The position numbers and the translations under genes were made by a program. The notes under the pieces are model-generated. The model was not told the DNA's origin. It searched no databases and saw only the letters and a list, made by a program, of their open reading frames with translations. Below, piece after piece: positions 48,577 through 59,480 of a stretch of DNA of 64,000 nucleotides (the first letter of the stretch is position 1; each line of letters begins with the position of its first letter). The stretch is from Silene conica. Its lineage: Eukaryota; Streptophyta; Magnoliopsida; Caryophyllales; Caryophyllaceae. The stretch spans positions 11,054,399 to 11,118,398 of the forward strand of contig CM055314.2 in the NCBI GenBank assembly GCA_029255685.2, read 5' to 3'.

Positions 48577-50905
48577 TGTAACACCCCGATTTATTAAGGA
48601 GCCTTTAGCAAGACATCCTCAGTAAATTGAGTTGTTACCTTCTCGGAATATCCGAGGCAGTGAATAACAAAGTAAATCGAACCAAAGTACTTTATATAAG
48701 GACTGATAAAATTTAAACTTTGGTGTTACAAAAAAAACGACACAGCGGAATTAAAATACAACTGATAACTAAAAAGTATGTGATCTACATCTAAGTCGGT
48801 CCATCCAAGAGCTCACGCCATCCCAATGATCCCATGCTCCCACAACACCATCTTTCCCGTCAAAACCGCTCCCCATCACGGATCATCACAGGTGTCACAC
48901 GAATACACAGGGTCAACCACGAGGTTGAGTAGAGGAAAAGTAAACAACCAAACATTACTATAAATAGAAGGTCAAACATCTCCACTCCGAATCACAAGGC
49001 CCATTATTCTCCGCACCGCTCACAAGGCCCATTAACTCCGCACCGATCACAAGGCCCATTAACTCCGCACCGATCACAAGGCCCATTAACTCCGCACCGA
49101 TCACAAGGCCCATTAACTCCGCACCGATCACAACGCCCATTAACTCCGCACCGATCACAACGCCCAAATCTCATCACCTCATATCGTATCACATCAATAT
49201 ATATAAACAAATAACACAATATTCCAAATCATATGATAATGTAAAATAATCATGCTTAACATCAATCAACCAAGTAATTAATCATCGTTACATGTGCAGT
49301 AATTCCCCTACCTCAAATAGCAGAGATGCAGATAAGTCCAAAGCTCGCTAGAAATGTTCCACGCGAAAACCGCTACCTAAACACGTATTTATAACGAATC
49401 AATAAACTTCCCGAACCCCATAACAAAACACACTTACTAAAAATAGAAACCTTCCATAAATGAAAAGTTTCCATAAATAGAAACTTCCTAAAATAGAAAC
49501 CTCCATTACTTACTAATTTCCCGACTCGTAACTTTAATTAATACGAACAAGGCCAACACAAATAAAAGATAAAGTAATAAAACAATATTAGTAATACTAA
49601 TAACCATATACTAATAACCATACTAATAATAATAATAAGACATAAAAATGTTAACAATAATAATAACAATAATAATAATAATAATAATAATAATAATCAA
49701 TCACACAATCGTGACCCACCAACACCAAACATACATACTACTTACGCTTATTACGCTCAACCGTGACTAAACAACAACCCTTACAAATCGAACATGGCTG
49801 ACAGCCACCCTAGACGCTAGCCCCCGCACCAACTGCGACCACCGACATCCCTGCTGGCACCACCAAGCTCGCCCCTGAGCCACGGTGGTTCCAGAGGGAA
49901 GATCAACGGCCATCGATATCGGCCACCACCACCGCTCGTCGGTAACAAACCCAGCACCCCCACAACCTCTGTTTTTACTATGCAACGGACACCTGAACGA
50001 AAACCAATGCAGACACGACATAGACCACCTAATCCCACCGTGGTAACTACCCCTCAAACACCCAGACTACCACCAACCTAAGACCCGCATTACCCAGAAA
50101 AAACATGAACAGGAACTCCCCAAAAACAACCACGAACACCGCGCGCTCAAACACTCTGTTCTGTAACGGAAAAAGGACGACTCTGGTACGGTGGTAAACT
50201 GCCTTCGAGGGAGGCCCTAGGCGGTCAACGACGCCACCAATTATGGTTAAAACACGACTACTAACACCCTAGATCTATAATATACGAAGATCAGAAGTCA
50301 TGGGTGTACACACAAGATGATAAACAACGAGTAAGAACGGAGGGACAAACAGAAAACTCGAAACTCAGTTAACATACCTTAAGTCACGGCCAAATCGAAC
50401 CACCCTAGGCCGCTCTAAACCCACCGTGTGAACCTCCCCTGGAATCCCTGATGTGTCGGCAGCAAGTGTGAGGTGGTAGAATGTTGATTAGGTTAAAATT
50501 AGGTTAGGGGTGGGGGATGAAATGTCACGGTAGGGTGGGGGCTGTGTGTTTGTGTTTGTGTTTGTGTTAGAGACGAGATGTGGGCTGCTTCAAAGATAAC
50601 ACACATTTCAAGGCCTAAAATAGGTGTGTGCCCAAAGATCCCGAGTTCAACCCCCACCAACAACATATAAAATATCAACAGTTATATTCGTTATGTGATA
50701 ACCTAATTATTGAATATAATACTAACGTTCAAATACGACCAATACGTCAATATACACAATAGATATCATAATGAAGTATTACACCAATAATATATAAAAT
50801 ATAACCCGCATTCGATAATTTAATTATCGAATATAATTGATCAAATATTATCAACACCTTCATAACCATATATATTAATTATCGATAAAAATTCGAGGTA
50901 TTACA
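48577..50905 (-). repeat. Right (5') LTR of the coding-free element
   Basis: Partner of 18,091-20,436. Includes the 27-bp minisatellite (about 48,983-49,165) and a shorter (TAA)n run (about 49,660-49,697). Ends GTATTACA, followed by the target duplication CGTGC. Confidence 0.85.
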
Positions 50906-52455
50906 CGTGCAGCAGTTTCTCCACCATTCCAAGCTTCCGCTTTGGCAAATCAATCCCCATGCATGGAGGATACTGCTCTCCCTCTGTCTGCTGAACAAAC
51001 GCCACTCCCTTGACATCACCCTGGGGGATCTCGCCCATATCTACATGGTTCGGGGCCTTGGTGGTGCCCAATATACCTTGCGTGCCAAATCCAAGTTGGA
51101 TCTTCCCATCATCCTTCCGCCTAAGCCTAAGGATGCAGGGTGGCCTACACAGTTCATTTTTGTGCGGGTGGACTCGCTCCCTCCGCCCGCTGATTATATA
51201 TATGTAGATCCTGTGGGGCCTAAAGGTATTTGTAGCCCCTCCCTTTTGCTTTCCTTCTCGTTATCGCTTACGTTCTTACTGTTTTTTCTGCGCAGGCGTG
51301 TCTGACTTGGTCCTCTCACCCGGCGTCACAAAGGCCTACGGCAAGCTGTTTGGATTGGACACTGACGCCCGTCGCTTCAACAACCTATTCGCTCAGGAAG
51401 ATCAAGAGGAGATGTCGACTAGCTCAGCCAGGATGAACATGACTCCCGCAGAGATGCTTGCCGACCGCAAGAAAAGGGCTATGGTTTCTGCAGTGAAGCC
51501 TCTTGCAAAAAGAAAGATGGAGCCGGATGAGCCACTACTTGTCTCTAAGAAGGCTGTCCTGCCTGCTCCTACAGACTCAACTCCTTCCGTTGGCCATTTC
51601 CGCCTTCCACCTCCTGCTATTTCTTCCAGAACTCGCAATAAGGCTTCCACCTCAGCTGCTCTTGCCAGGAAGTCTTCCTCCCACGTGGTGGAGGATCTCA
51701 GTCAGGACATAATCTGTTTGCCAGAGGGCTTTAGTTGTGCTCTGGAGGAAGATCCTTGGCCTGTCCTGGACCGCTTGCTGACTTCTGGTTCTGAGACGCT
51801 GCTGAAAGACCAGCCTATCATGCCGTTGTGGCGTCAGGCTGCAGAGGATATCTTCTCGGTGAGCTCTGTTTTTGCCACTTTTCTTCCTTTGTAGTGTTCG
51901 CGTTTTTCTTGCCTTAATTGACTGCTGGTGACCTGAACCTTTCCTCAGGGGTTTCAAAAGATATTGATGGGGTGCCGCAAAACTGAAGTCCTGTCGCAGG
52001 AGGTGCATTCCTTTAAGACTGGGTTGAATGCTGAGCGAGACCTCCGTGCAAGAAAGTCAGAAGAGTTGATGTTCTCCCAGGCTAGGGTAGATGAGCTGGA
52101 GGAGGCCCTTACCAGGTTGCGCAAGGAGAAGGACGCCCAGTTGGCTGAGAAGGATGCGCGACTGAGAGCCGTGGTGGCCAAGAAGAAGACCCTGGAGAAG
52201 GTGCTGCACGACATTGCTCCTTATTCTTCTTTGGAGGGGAGGATAGCCTGCCTTCGGGAATACAAGGAGGGAGAGCACGTGAAGTGGGACCTGGAGGCGG
52301 AGGAGCGATTTATGGCGGACTTGTTCCCTGTTACTCCCGTGGTCCCTGAGCTTTCAGACATTAATCCGGATGGTTCTCTCCGGTCACCAATTCCTGGTTC
52401 CCCAGAGGTCCAGAGTGCTGCCCCAGTTCCTCCTTCTCCCGTTGGCGTCGTTTAG
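50906..52455 (+). pseudogene. Tat antisense gene, second part
   Basis: Plus-strand continuation beyond the insertion. The first segment (to about 51,225) has PHAWRILLSLCLL and HIYMVRGLGGAQYTL, like the Transposase_28/putative gypsy type transposon family. Next come a charged, S/T/P-rich segment and a coiled coil (about 52,070-52,210; RVDELEEALTRLRKEKDAQL), then a short P-rich tail. The segments are separated by stretches near 51.23-51.29 and 51.86-51.95 kb with GT...AG intron-like borders and pyrimidine tracts. Such genes are known in Tat elements; the role is unknown. I see no enzymatic motif. Confidence 0.55.
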
Positions 52456-53200
52456 GACCAGGTTGTTTATGTTCCTGCTGAAGAAGGTTCTTCCTCTACC
52501 AAGCATTCTGGCGGTGAGGCGGTGGTGGAGGAAGCTGTTGATAATTAGTTTCTGCGCCCTGAGTGGCATTTGAACTTTGTTGTTTTGTCTTGCTGTTTGG
52601 TTGGGCTAATGCCCTTAACATTTTCTTGTGCCCTGGGCCCTGTGTGGCGGGCTTTGTTTTTTCTTTTGTTTTTGTTGAACTGCACTGGGTACTGCCCAAG
52701 AATTTCTAGCAGCTTTTCGTGCTGCTTAATTATGTGTTTTGTGGACGATTTTGTGCATCCTGCGTGTTTTTGCTTTGTTTTGTTTGTTTATGCATGCTTG
52801 TGTATATTTGGCCATGTGTGGGTGCTGGCTTTAGGGTATACCCAACTCAGTCAGAGGCTGCCAGGCTTTCGCGGGTGCTAGGTATCGTGTGCGACAGTGT
52901 CCCAGTTGCTCGTACTTTGCTATGCCCACGCAGTGTAGAAAATTGAGTGTGATTTAACTCGTGTTCATTTTCAGAAGAGGTAACATGTTGCTAGTATTCG
53001 TAGTAGGAACAATTTCAAGTAGATTTTCATTAGCAATAGGCAAATCGAATTTCCACATAACTCCCTCAGGATGGCTGGATGCTGGGGGTGGTACATTTTT
53101 AGGTAATTAAAACATGAAATGCAAAAACGAGTAGATACCCTAGAGTCTGGACGCAGGTTCTGGGCGCAGGCTTTGAGAGTATTCTGAGATGCTCTTTTCT
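52456..53200. other. Tat non-coding stretch between integrase and antisense gene
   Basis: T/G-rich on the plus strand with no domain seen. It lies where the 3' ends of the sense pol and the antisense gene converge, so terminators for both would be expected here. Confidence 0.45.
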
Positions 53201-54372
53201 TCATATATGGTATTTCTTCAGATGGAGGATATTCCAAGGCCTGGGTACCATGTTCCCCTCCATGTCCATCAACATGTAGGATCCACTTCCTGTTGTACTT
53301 TCCACCTGATAGGGTCCTTCCCAGTTGTAGGCGAATTTCCCGGCTTTCTGGTTCTTCGTGTTCTGGAACACTTTCCTGAGAACTAGGTCTCCTACTTGGA
53401 GGGTCCTGACCTTCCCGTTCTTGTTGTAACTTCGGGCTACCATCTGCTTGTAGGCTGCCATTCTGATGGCAGCGCTGGTTCTGAGCTCGTCAACTGTGTC
53501 TAGGCTGCTGGCCATTTCTGTTTGATTGCGCTCTTCCGTCAGGCAGACGTATCTTTGGGTTGGCACCTTTACTTCTGCTGGGATGACCGCTTCTGCTCCA
53601 AATACCAGGCTGAAAGGGGTCTGGTCTGTTGCTGTTTTTGGTGTGGTTCTGTCAGACCACAGGACTAGAGGTAACTCGTCTGCCCATTTGCCTCCGGCGT
53701 CCTCCAGCCTCCTCTTCATGTTGTCCATGACGATTCTGTTGCTGGATTCTGCTTGGCCGTTTGTTTGTGGGTACCTGGGGGCAGCTTTTAGTAGAGTGAT
53801 ATTCCAACTAGCACAAAATGCTTCTGTTTTGTTAGATATGAATTATGAGCCATTGTCACACACTATTTCAGAAGGTATACCGAACCTGCAGATTATGTTA
53901 CGCTTAAGGAAAGATATCACCTGCTTTTCTGTAACCTGGGGGAAGGCTTCTGCCTCTATCCACTTGGAGAAGTAGTCCGTTAATGCGAGCATGTAGGTTT
54001 TGTTCCCAGGAGCTCTGGGCAGTGGTCCTACGATGTCCATTCCCCATTTCATGAAGGGCCAGGGTGATATGATCGGGTGCAGGGGCTCGGCGGGCTGATG
54101 CGTGACTGGTGCGTGCTTCTGGCAGGCTTCGCATTTCTTGGCGAGCTTCACTGCGTCTCTTCGTATTGTCGGCCAGAAGTACCCCATCCTGATTGCTTTA
54201 TTAGACAGGCTCATGCCCCCTGCATGATTTCCACAGTCTCCACTGTGGAGGTCATGCAAGACCGTCTGTCCTTCCTTGTCGCCCAGGCATCTCAGGTAAG
54301 GTCCTGCGAGCGATTTCCTGAACAACACACCGTCTATTAGTACGAATCTGGTGGCATTCATTTTGAATCCTC
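53201..54372 (-). pseudogene. Tat integrase region
   Basis: Minus strand. Zinc finger HSGDCGNHAGGMSLSNKAIR...CEACQKH; core WGMDIVGPLPRAPGNKTYML, TDYFSKWIEAEAF and IVCDNGS; C-terminal part KWADELPLVLWSDRTTPKTA, TPFSLVFGAEAVIPAEV and GPYQVESTTGSGSYMLMDME. No chromodomain, in line with the Tat lineage. Few breaks. The copia element at 54,373 separates it from RNase H. Confidence 0.85.
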
Positions 54373-55517
54373 AGTTGGAGTAAGTGTCCTCGACAATAAT
54401 GTGATCACGTCAATAATATAATTAATTGACAAATCTCTATAAAAGAATATTCATTGGGTGATTCTTTATCATAAGTCAACTGGTCAACATTAATCGGTAA
54501 TGATTGGCTTGCTAGAGTTTGACATTACTGTCGTAATGACGGTGGTGACTAGTTGATCCCTTTAGGTCACACCTTTAGGACAACTCTCTCAATAATAAAT
54601 AAAATAACTGTATATTGATACGAGTTAGTTCATTTCTAGATTATAAATAATATAAGGAGAAAATTTATAATGGGATTATAAATTAAAATTGTTTTAGTGA
54701 TCGAAATGTCATCACTATTGCTTATATGTTTATGAAACATGAAATCACTTGAATGAATTATTTTAGCTACAATTGTTGTAGTAATAAAATGCAACTAAAT
54801 AAATATAAGTAATTATTTGAATTACTTCTAAATTTACGATAAAGAGTTTAAAAGTTAAACTATAAATTACGTAAACTAAATTGTCCTAACTAATGTTACG
54901 TTTGGGTCCATTATATGATATGGACCGTGTGATATAACACACATATACAAACATACATTATAAGAATGGGAACATTAGAAGGACATGTTATTTATTGCAC
55001 AAGTAAGCATGGGAGACATTGTAGGAGATAGAGGCACCCATCCATTGGGCACTCTACCCACACCACTCGGCCGAACCATTGAGGAGAACAAAAGAGGTTT
55101 TGTTCCCTCATTCAACTTACTCATACATTCATCTTGGCAATTAGGGTTTTGGCATTAGAAAGTTGAAAGAAAATTCTCTCTAATTCTTACCTCAAAACCG
55201 TGCACCCTCCTTAGTAATCTAGAGATTTTTGTATATTGTTCTAGCAAAATAACATACAAAACATTGAGTGTAGTGTGTCTTGGTGTTCATCTTTTGGAGG
55301 CCATCTCTTTGAAGGCTCAAGGAGGATCATCCGTGTGATAAGCTCAAGAACAAGTGAAGAAGGTGACTTCACTTATGCTCTATTTTAGCCGAGACTAGCA
55401 ATGTAAGGAAGCTTGTTCTTCCTCTTAAATCTCGTTTAATCTTTTGTTAAGCATGCATAAGTTCAAATAATTATATAATAATATTAGTATGACTAAAGAA
55501 GGTATTTAAACCCAACA
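54373..55517 (+). repeat. 5' LTR of the young copia element
   Basis: Ends TTTAAACCCAACA and is nearly identical to 62,225-63,364. Confidence 0.9.
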
Positions 55518-55520
55518 ATT

Positions 55521-55531
55521 CGTATCAGAGC
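55521..55531 (+). promoter_or_regulatory. Primer binding site of the young copia element
   Basis: CGTATCAGAGC, close to TGGTATCAGAGC (initiator tRNA-Met complement), three bases after the 5' LTR. Confidence 0.7.
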
Positions 55532-57309
55532 GTAGGTTGTTGCATGCTTAATCGGTTTTTAGTTTTTCCGAGTTATGAGACTTAAAAATAAAACTATTAA
55601 TTTTGAGATTCATATGATAAATCACTCGACATTTTGGCATGTTTATAAATCTGGTCCTAAAATGTTTTTAGGTTATTTAGATAATTTATGAGATCTAAAT
55701 ATTGTTCATTGTATATAATTTTAATCATTTGTATGTATTTTATGAGAAAATCGAATTAAATGGTTAAAATAGAAGGAAAACGTTTCTAGCCTTGTAATTT
55801 TCACACGACCTCACATGCTTATTTTACTTAATGTATGTAAAATTTGGTACAATATGATGTTGTATAGCATGTTTTACGATTTTATTAGTTAAAACCGTAT
55901 TAAGAGGTAATTTTGGCCATATATATATGATATTTCGAATTATTTTTCAAATAAAGTGACCAAAATTTTGACATTATAAATATTAATGTAATATTTCAGA
56001 ATGTTTTTGAAAATAAAATCCAAATTTCGAAAATTTTATAATTTGTTTGGATTTAATTCGTAAAGAGTTATGTATTTTAAGGCATTATGAACAATATAAA
56101 CATAATTAAAGGGTTAATTATTATCAAAATTATTTATGACTAATTTTGAATCCTAAAATGTGTTAGGATATTATTTAGAACATAAGTTTGTTTATGTTTT
56201 AATTTATGCATTTTAATGGGTTAAAATTGCAAAATCTCATAAAACCGATTTATTGTTAACCTACTAAGTTATTAGGGCGATTTGGCATCTAAAATGAACA
56301 TATTCATAACATTTATATTGCTGCGTTTTTATTATGAATGTCATATTTTATTGCATTATTTTGAATCATGTAATCATTCTAGTATGGCCTTAGTTTAATC
56401 AGTAATTCCCGTAATGAAAGGGGTTATTGATTTGGTTGTAATTTTGTGATCTCGTATCACCCAATTGTAATTTATTTCTATTTTATAAAGTATAAAGTAG
56501 ACTAGAAAAGTTGTAATTCTTGTAAATTCCGGAGAGCCTTGAAGACGGTGTCATTCGGTAAGGAGTTCCGATCAAGACGGTGTTAGCCTCGATGTGCGTG
56601 CCTCGTGAAGTTCAAGGGACCAAAGGAGTTGGTTTCCGAATTTGTACTTTTATTATTTCTTTTATTAAAAAGGCCATACTAGGAATTTTATTGTTTGCTT
56701 TATTTTGTTTTAATATGTTGCATGCATAGCCAAATCGCCATTAACATGTCATGCATATCGAGTATCGAGTCTTCAACGTATCATTTTATTATCGATAATT
56801 CACCTAATTAGTTTACTTAAAAGGAGATAGATAATATTTGATAAGATCTCTTACGTATAAAATATTGAGACTTAGCCTTACCAAAGAGTATGGACCCATG
56901 AATCCCTTCTTCACAAATATGTAGGCTCGGCTAAACCGGGGTACTAAAATTGTCACGTTGGGTAATTGGGGTAATAAAGATTACAACTTGAAATTTGGTC
57001 GATCTCAACGAAAGTATTCGTAACCGTAGTTGCAATAAGTTCGGGCTAAAGACGATTTTTAGAAAATTGTCGACCGGGAGTTCTAAAAGTAGAACCGATT
57101 AAAGGGTTAATCCCCCAAATTATACCTATACGGGTTGAATCGGCTATACCGTGCCCGCATTAGTATGGGTTTGGGTCTCGGGATGATTTACTTAATTGTG
57201 TAAGAGATCGTTATGTAAATACTAAGCTTGTTTAAAAATGTTTAACAAGTATTAAAATGATGAACATTAATTTTTCCTTCATTTCCGTTTTTGTAGTTAT
57301 TTAATCGCA
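55532..57309 (+). other. Long non-coding leader of the young copia element
   Basis: About 1.8 kb of AT-rich sequence where gag is expected. No gag motif was seen in any frame. Confidence 0.6.
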
Positions 57310-58251
57310 ATGGATTCATTCAACCCTATCACTATTGATTCTTGTCACAATGTTTTCGACGATGTTTGCAACCAAAACAACATTGATACTACTAGAGAAC
57401 TAGAAGTTCATTTCGGAACGGGTCCGGATGGCAATGTTAACTTTATTACTTCTCTCCCACCTCCCAAAGGTCCACTTCTTGACACGGCTTATATAGATGA
57501 GCTAAATGAAGAATTGGATGCCTTATACTTGAAGGAAAGGGCTTATGATGAAGCTAGTGGGAGCTCTAGCAAGAAAGGTCTTGCAAAGATTAAGAAGAAG
57601 AAGAGAAAGTTACAAAAGGGGTGATGCCACTATTGTAGTGTCATGGGCCATTGGAAGAGGAATTGCTCCAAGTACTTACGTCATATCCAAGAAGGTCTTG
57701 TGATTCCGTTAGGTAATTCCAAATCCGAAATTTTTGTTATTGACATAAATTTTACATCCAACACAACATGGGTATTGGATACTGGTTGTGGTTCTCACCT
57801 TTGTAATCGTTTGCAGGGTTTAAGAGAAGTGGAGAAAGTAGACAAGGGTGATATGGATCTCCGACTAGGAAATGGAGCTCGGGTAACGGCCACTTCGAAG
57901 GGGACTTGCACTCTTGCCTTGTCAAGTGGATACGAGTTACATTTTAATAATTGTTATTTTGTACCGTCTCTTTCCAAAAACATTATTTCTGTTGCAATGT
58001 TAGACATTGAGGGATATAATTTTTCCATTAAAAACAATTGTTGTGTAATTTCTAAGAATGACATGGTTGTTGGCCATGCCAATTCAATTAATGGAATCTA
58101 TGTTTTGGAAACTTCGGACTCGTCTAAAAATGTCTATAACATAAATAACAAAAGGATTAAGACAAGTGACCCAAATGAATCGTATGTTTGGCATTGTCGA
58201 CTTGGTCACATAAATGAAAATCGCATCAAAAGATTGGTAAAGACCAATTAA
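57310..58251 (+). pseudogene. Young copia: gag remnant and protease region
   Basis: A short block starting MDSFNPITIDSCHNVFDDVC ends in a lysine-rich run. Then come a CCHC knuckle (CHYCSVMGHWKRNC, about 57,624), the protease motif WVLDTGCGSHLC (about 57,770) and the gag-pre-integrase motif YVWHCRLGHINENRIKRLV (about 58,185). Confidence 0.8.
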
Positions 58252-58886
58252 TTAAACCATTCGAATATGAATCTTATGGTACATGCGAGGCTTGCCTTCT
58301 AGGAAAGATGACTCGTAATCCTTTTAGTGGTAAAGGGACACGAGCTAGTGAGTTATTAGGGCTCATACATACGGATGTATGTGGACCACTAACAATCACC
58401 GCTAGAGGCAATTATGACTATTTCATTACCTTCACCGATGATTTAAGTAGGTATGGGTATATCTACTTAATGAAGTATAAGAGTGAAGCCTTCAAGAAAT
58501 TTAAAGAATTTCAAAATGAAGTAGAAAACCAACTCGACAGAAAGATTAAGACACTACGATCCGATCGTGGTGGTGAATATCTTAGCAATGAATTTGATTC
58601 ACATCTAAAAGAATGTGGCATTGTGTCACAACTTTCACCTCCAGGAACACCGCAACTTAATGGTGTGGCAGAAAGGAGGAATCGAACCTTATTGGATATG
58701 GTCCGATCAATGATGAGCCAAGCTGACTTACCTGATTCATTTTGGGGATTTGCGATCCTCACTGCCATCAAATCGTTGAACAATAGTCCAACGAAAGCGA
58801 CCGATAAGACTCCATATGAGATGTGGAAGGGAAAGGTTCCTAACTTATCCTATATGAAAATATGGGGATGTGAGGCATATGTCAAG
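58252..58886 (+). pseudogene. Young copia: integrase region
   Basis: LLGLIHTDVCGPLTITARGN, FTDDLSRYGYIYLM, SDRGGEYLS and LSPPGTPQLNGVAERRNRTL mark the copia integrase core. It is interrupted after WGCEAYVK by the hAT MITE. Confidence 0.9.
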
Positions 58887-59480
58887 TAGGGCTGAGCAAA
58901 AAATCCGATGATCCGAATTGATCCGACATCCGATCCGTATCTGATCCGAATTAATGGATATCTGATCCGAAAAGTGGTTTGGTTTGGATACCCGTATCCG
59001 AAATATTTGGATATCGGATCAGATATGGATACCTGGCTTAAAAATTTGGATATCCGATATCCGAAAGTTATCGGATTGGATATCAAATATCGGATCGGAT
59101 ATCCGATATCCGTGTAATATCCGATCCGTATCCGATATTTGATCCATAAATATTAAATAACACTAGCTAATTTCATCTCACTCAATAACCGTCATTCACA
59201 AAACCGTAAATAACCCTCGTCTACAAAACTGTAAATTTTAATTTCTTTTCATTTACAAAAGCAATAATCAACAATTCCACATTCGCAAACCCACATTTTC
59301 ATTTTTATTAAGCTACTTTTCTTTTTTAGTACAATTTTAACAATATATATTTACATTGATCGGATCTCGGATATCGGATAACTGATCCAAAATTTTCGGA
59401 TAGTTTTGGATACTAAATTTCGGATATCCGAACATTTCGGATCAGATCATGGATACTAAAATTTTAGATTTTCGGCCCTA
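58887..59480. mobile_element. hAT-type MITE with GGATATCCGAT-rich interior
   Basis: The ends are TAGGGCTGAGCA and, reversed, TAGGGCCGAAAA. The 8-bp target duplication ATGTCAAG (58879-58886, 59481-59488) is exact. Both sides of the interior consist of degenerate GGATATCCGATCCG-like units around an AT-rich centre. The plan is the same as the MITE at 21,306 but with a different motif. Non-coding. Confidence 0.85.

Larger units (their letters stand above)
18091..50905 (-). mobile_element. Coding-free Tekay-related LTR retrotransposon (LARD-like)
   Basis: It has direct LTRs of 2,346 and 2,329 bases (TGTAACACCCC ... GTATTACA) and a target duplication CGTGC (18086-18090 and 50906-50910). The initiator-Met primer site TGGTATCAGAGCG lies beside the right LTR on the minus strand, and a purine tract lies beside the left LTR. 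Without its inserts (Athila and a hAT MITE) the interior is about 4 kb and shows no gag or pol motif, so it must have depended on a related Tekay element for its proteins. LTRs differ by about 25 substitutions by eye (about 1.1%), implying an age around half to one million years. Confidence 0.85.

Noticed and set aside
58908-59117. Frames with YPIRI-like repeats
   Set aside because: Products of degenerate GGATATCCGAT units in a hAT MITE.
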